Below are positions 61,249-64,000 of a stretch of DNA of 64,000 nt, piece by piece (position 1 is the stretch's first letter; each line of letters starts with the position of its first letter). Under the pieces are notes generated by a model. It worked only from the letters and a program-made list of their open reading frames with translations. It had not been told where the DNA came from and searched no databases. The DNA comes from Sialis fuliginosa (taxonomy: Eukaryota > Arthropoda > Insecta > Megaloptera > Sialidae): contig OY540814.1 in NCBI GenBank assembly GCA_961205875.1, positions 13,002,993 through 13,066,992 of the forward strand, in the 5' to 3' direction. The translations under genes and the position numbers were made by a program.

Positions 61249-61525
61249 TAGAGTGTGGAGAAAGTATGACTATATATTTGCATACGGTATGACGCACTCT
61301 ATGGGATTTGACTATTTGCATATGAAAAATGCGCGTGAAAAATTGCAAGACAAAAATTAAAGAGTAGAAATTTCTCTATAAGGCGTGTCACTAGGATATA
61401 TTTTTTGATGTTACATTATTATAATACATATATTACTTAAAATCATATGCATAATTTCCTTCCTATTATTTTGGGAGAGACGTTTAATTTATGTTTTATT
61501 ATCTAGGAATTAAGTTTTCTATGAA
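61249..61525. other. AT-rich spacer between two elements
   Basis: No feature was recognised. Confidence 0.6.
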
Positions 61526-61527
61526 TA

Positions 61528-61982
61528 CGTTTACACAGCGCTGTTATTCCGGTTTTAATATAACCGATGTAGTTAAACACGAGAATAAGTGACGTCAGCT
61601 GGAATTATAATTCCGATTTGAAATATGCTGTAAATTCGATGGTGTACCAACAAGAAATCTCAAAAATATTTCGTCTCTTTTACGTCCCACGAATCACGTT
61701 TCTTTTGTTTTCATATATCTTCATCTCAGGTGTTTTAACCATATTTTAACTGACGACGTTTTTTCAAATGTTAATTGCATTACGATGAAATCCCTATACT
61801 CCGTAGATACTTATATTTTTTGAGATTGGCTAAATAGGTATAACTATGTCCATGCAGTAGAGGAATAGCATAACTAAACCCAATTAGTTATGTCGGGTGT
61901 AAAGTGCCGTTTACACGGACTTTTACACCCGGTTTTATTACATCGGTTATAGTTAAACCGGAATAAAAGCGCTGTGTAAACG
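61528..61982. mobile_element. TA-flanked MITE with about 45-bp inverted ends
   Basis: The left end CGTTTACACAGCGCTGTTAT and the right end in reverse complement CGTTTACACAGCGCTTTTAT continue with TCCGGTTT and TATAACCGATGTA on both sides, giving an imperfect inverted repeat of about 45 bp. TA flanks at 61526-61527 and 61983-61984 suggest the Tc1/mariner superfamily. Further inside, CCGTTTACACGG and GTGTAAA echoes occur near the right end. The 455-bp interior is non-coding. Confidence 0.8.
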
Positions 61983-61984
61983 TA

Positions 61985-63315
61985 CTCCATGTTGAGACAT
62001 CAGGACCTACATACATATATATGTATATATAAAAGCAGATGCAATCACTTACATTATTTGGACGGAAAAGTTAATTTATTCATTATTCCATAATTGGGTC
62101 CAATTACAAAATTAGTAAATCGTACGTTCACTAATCGGTATTAATCAACATTTTCGTATATGGAATGAATTGTTTTCATATCCGAATTGTTCAGTTAATA
62201 GTATAAATTTCAGATGAAATACTTATTTGAATTGGATTTACACATTGCTTTTGGTCCGTAAAAATGTTCAAAAGATTTCTTTATATTGACGGGGAGAAAG
62301 GAATCGTCAAACAGTAATTTTATTTTCACATTGAATAGCCGTAGCAAATAACCGAGCTTAACAATCTGTATCTAATTTATTTTTAAGACCATATTATATA
62401 TCGATGCTAAAAATAAAGACAGACATATTGAAAACAACACAAAAATACTTATTTTCTTTCACTCACCAAACTTTCCAATACTCCGTTGCTTTATAACAAA
62501 TTCACAACAGAGACGAAGCTTTAATATTAAACTGAAAACGTGTGTTTATCTTTGTTTATCCAATGACTTGGTTGTTGTCGCTGGAAGAATATCAGAGGAC
62601 AAATCCCTACACAATTATTTCTGGTATATGTAATTCAAAAAGGTATTATGAATAGTTATATTATTATTTGGGATTATAATTTATTCTGGTATCCTTAGAA
62701 GAGGTTATTAAGACTAGGTCTTTATCCTAATGGACTCTTTAAAACCTGTCGGATTCGGGCCAAACAAGTGACCCGTAAGCTATTTTTTTTTAAAGAATAG
62801 AAGAAAACATTCTCGAGGAAGGGATGTTTGAAATATAATTATATATAATTTTACATATGCTTCTTGCTTAGAACTTGTATAAGGTAAAAAAACAGGAATT
62901 ATTTTATTGTATTATATTCGTAATATAAGTTTTTCAGAAGCCAAGGCAATTATTCCTAATTTCTGACGATTTTTAATATTAATATGTATTAGTATTTGAT
63001 AAATTAAATATAATGTTCAAATTGTTAAAAAAAAAATTAAATAAGGTCAAATGATTAATAATAATACATTTATATTAAATTTTAAGAGATTTAGTAAACT
63101 TAAAGTAAATACCCCTAACACCCTGTTTGTAAACGATTATGTTTTACACCGAAAAAAATGACTTTTTTAAGATTTAATTTTAGCTGAGGAAAAATTTTAT
63201 TATTAGTTGTAGTGTACCTACTGTCAAAATCATACCTACAATATTTCATTATACAGCCGCGCACAAAAAAGCAATTTACTATTATTTATTTGAAGTAGAT
63301 CATTTTTGAAAACTG
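61985..63315. other. AT-rich interval with one possible minus-strand donor site
   Basis: On the minus strand a GC-richer stretch (about 62580 down to 62470) contains an initiator-like TTTTCAGTTT and ends at a strong donor, GTTTG|GTGAGTGAAAG, at about 62469. It might be a 5' UTR exon of a minus-strand gene outside the window; support is thin. Otherwise nothing was recognised. Confidence 0.35.
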
Positions 63316-63856
63316 CCTTTTCGAAATTATAAGAACTTGGAATTATTGTGAATATTGTACTTATTATCTTTATTAAAGCAGTACAGTTTAAAAGTTACTG
63401 CTTTTTTATGTTGAAAAATGATTTTACTGCTTTTATATTCAGGGAAAGTAACTAATTTGATATATTCGATAAACTTAAAAATATAACTTTCAATTGAAAT
63501 AACATTCTTATGTCTGGTATTATAAACGAGCTAGCAAAATTGCACTTCAAAATGAGATTTCAAACGTATGACAGTTCTCTTTAGGTTTCATGAAATGTTT
63601 GACAATTTTCGCGCACGCGTGGCATGTAAACACCAACAGTATTAAAACAGTGGTGATATTATGAAAATTATTTTATAAGATCATAATCGCCAACTGTTCT
63701 AAATTCCATAGCTAATCCATAGATACTAGTACAGAATTAATACCCCATTTGAGAGTGCTTGCAAGCTAGCAAATTTTGCGAACTCCTTTATAATACCGGA
63801 AATTAATGATTACTTTTATTACTAATATGTAGAAAATCGTCTGAAAAACCTAATAG
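63316..63856. repeat. Dispersed repeat, copy 2, interrupted by a PIF/Harbinger-like MITE
   Basis: The outer parts (63316-63510 and 63803-63856) are homologous to the uninterrupted copy at 51065-51325, and together they give the target structure of the MITE inside. No coding sequence. Confidence 0.7.
63511..63802. mobile_element. PIF/Harbinger-like MITE with TTA target duplication, copy 2
   Basis: The ends are TGTCTGGTATTATAAACGAG and, in reverse complement, TTTCCGGTATTATAAAGGAG. TTA lies on both sides (63508-63510 and 63803-63805). The interior matches copy 1 at 56048, including AAAACAGTGGTGATATTATG and ATAGATACTAGTACAGAATT. The matching empty site at 51273 proves both the insertion and the 3-bp duplication. 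At 292 bp it is non-coding. Confidence 0.88.
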
Positions 63857-64000
63857 CATCAAAATTACTAAAATGCAGTTAAAGAAGTTTACTGCATTTT
63901 ATCTAAACACGGCAAATACTTCTGTATACATATGTACATATCTGCAGACAAAGAAATGTGAAAATTGTTATGGTGTATTACTCCAATATAAACAGTACAC
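63857..64000. other. AT-rich window end
   Basis: No feature was recognised. Confidence 0.6.

Noticed and set aside
1-64000. tRNA or rRNA genes, CRISPR arrays, bacterial-type operons, retrovirus- or Polinton-like elements
   Set aside because: No intact tRNA fold, rRNA segment, regularly spaced repeat array, paired long terminal repeats with coding parts, or capsid/envelope-like coding was seen.

Overview
This is eukaryotic, almost certainly insect, nuclear DNA. It is very AT-rich, with no operons, no ribosome binding sites and no dense coding. It carries an insect-style mixture of mariner, hAT, PIF/Harbinger-like and TTAA-target elements, plus fragments that look like RTE-type LINE or SINE tails. 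The order is not fixed by anything I can see; the repeat flavour suggests Hemiptera or Lepidoptera, which is an impression only.

One protein gene is well supported: an intronless 338-codon reading frame on the plus strand at 10926-11942. It has normal GC content inside AT-rich flanks. It opens with MTMAACYTTYEV, has a conserved-looking block at residues 33-90, a Ser/Thr- and Gln-rich middle, and a second conserved-looking block at the C-terminus. I read it as an insect relative of Corto (centrosomal and chromosomal factor), a Polycomb/Trithorax-group cofactor, from memory only. A CpG-rich stretch (about 10500-10790) with an initiator- and DPE-like pair lies in front of it, and a probable long 3' UTR follows. 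About 9-20 kb is nearly free of recognisable transposons and also holds an isolated GC island at 14034-14215.

The rest is intergenic or intronic DNA built from short non-autonomous elements. From left to right: a hAT element with a perfect 8-bp target duplication (116-634) next to a minus-strand hammerhead-ribozyme-like motif (680-725); a dead mariner (4228-5380) whose 275-bp deletion derivative lies at 57520-57794; small inverted-repeat elements at 8191, 15167 and 20449; a TTAA-flanked element (23451-23999); a repeat family present twice (24738 and 29733), one copy carrying a nested element; a 650-bp inverted repeat with an exon-like core (31290-31947); a decayed LINE ORF1 (34045-34919); a 639-bp near-palindrome flanked by TAA (43396-44034); a tRNA-like SINE candidate (47815-47960); a hAT element (48134-48879); an element with AGGGTTCCGTAG ends (52159-52729); two TTA-flanked PIF/Harbinger-like elements (56048 and 63511), with the matching empty site preserved at 51273; a hAT element packed with CGTGA iterations (60531-61240); and a TA-flanked element with about 45-bp ends (61528-61982).

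Three short stretches look like unannotated exons or relics of them: minus strand 30642-30770 (four-cysteine C-terminus), minus strand 31419-31523, and plus strand 41043-41208. No tRNA or rRNA gene, CRISPR array, or virus-like element with capsid or envelope parts was recognised.
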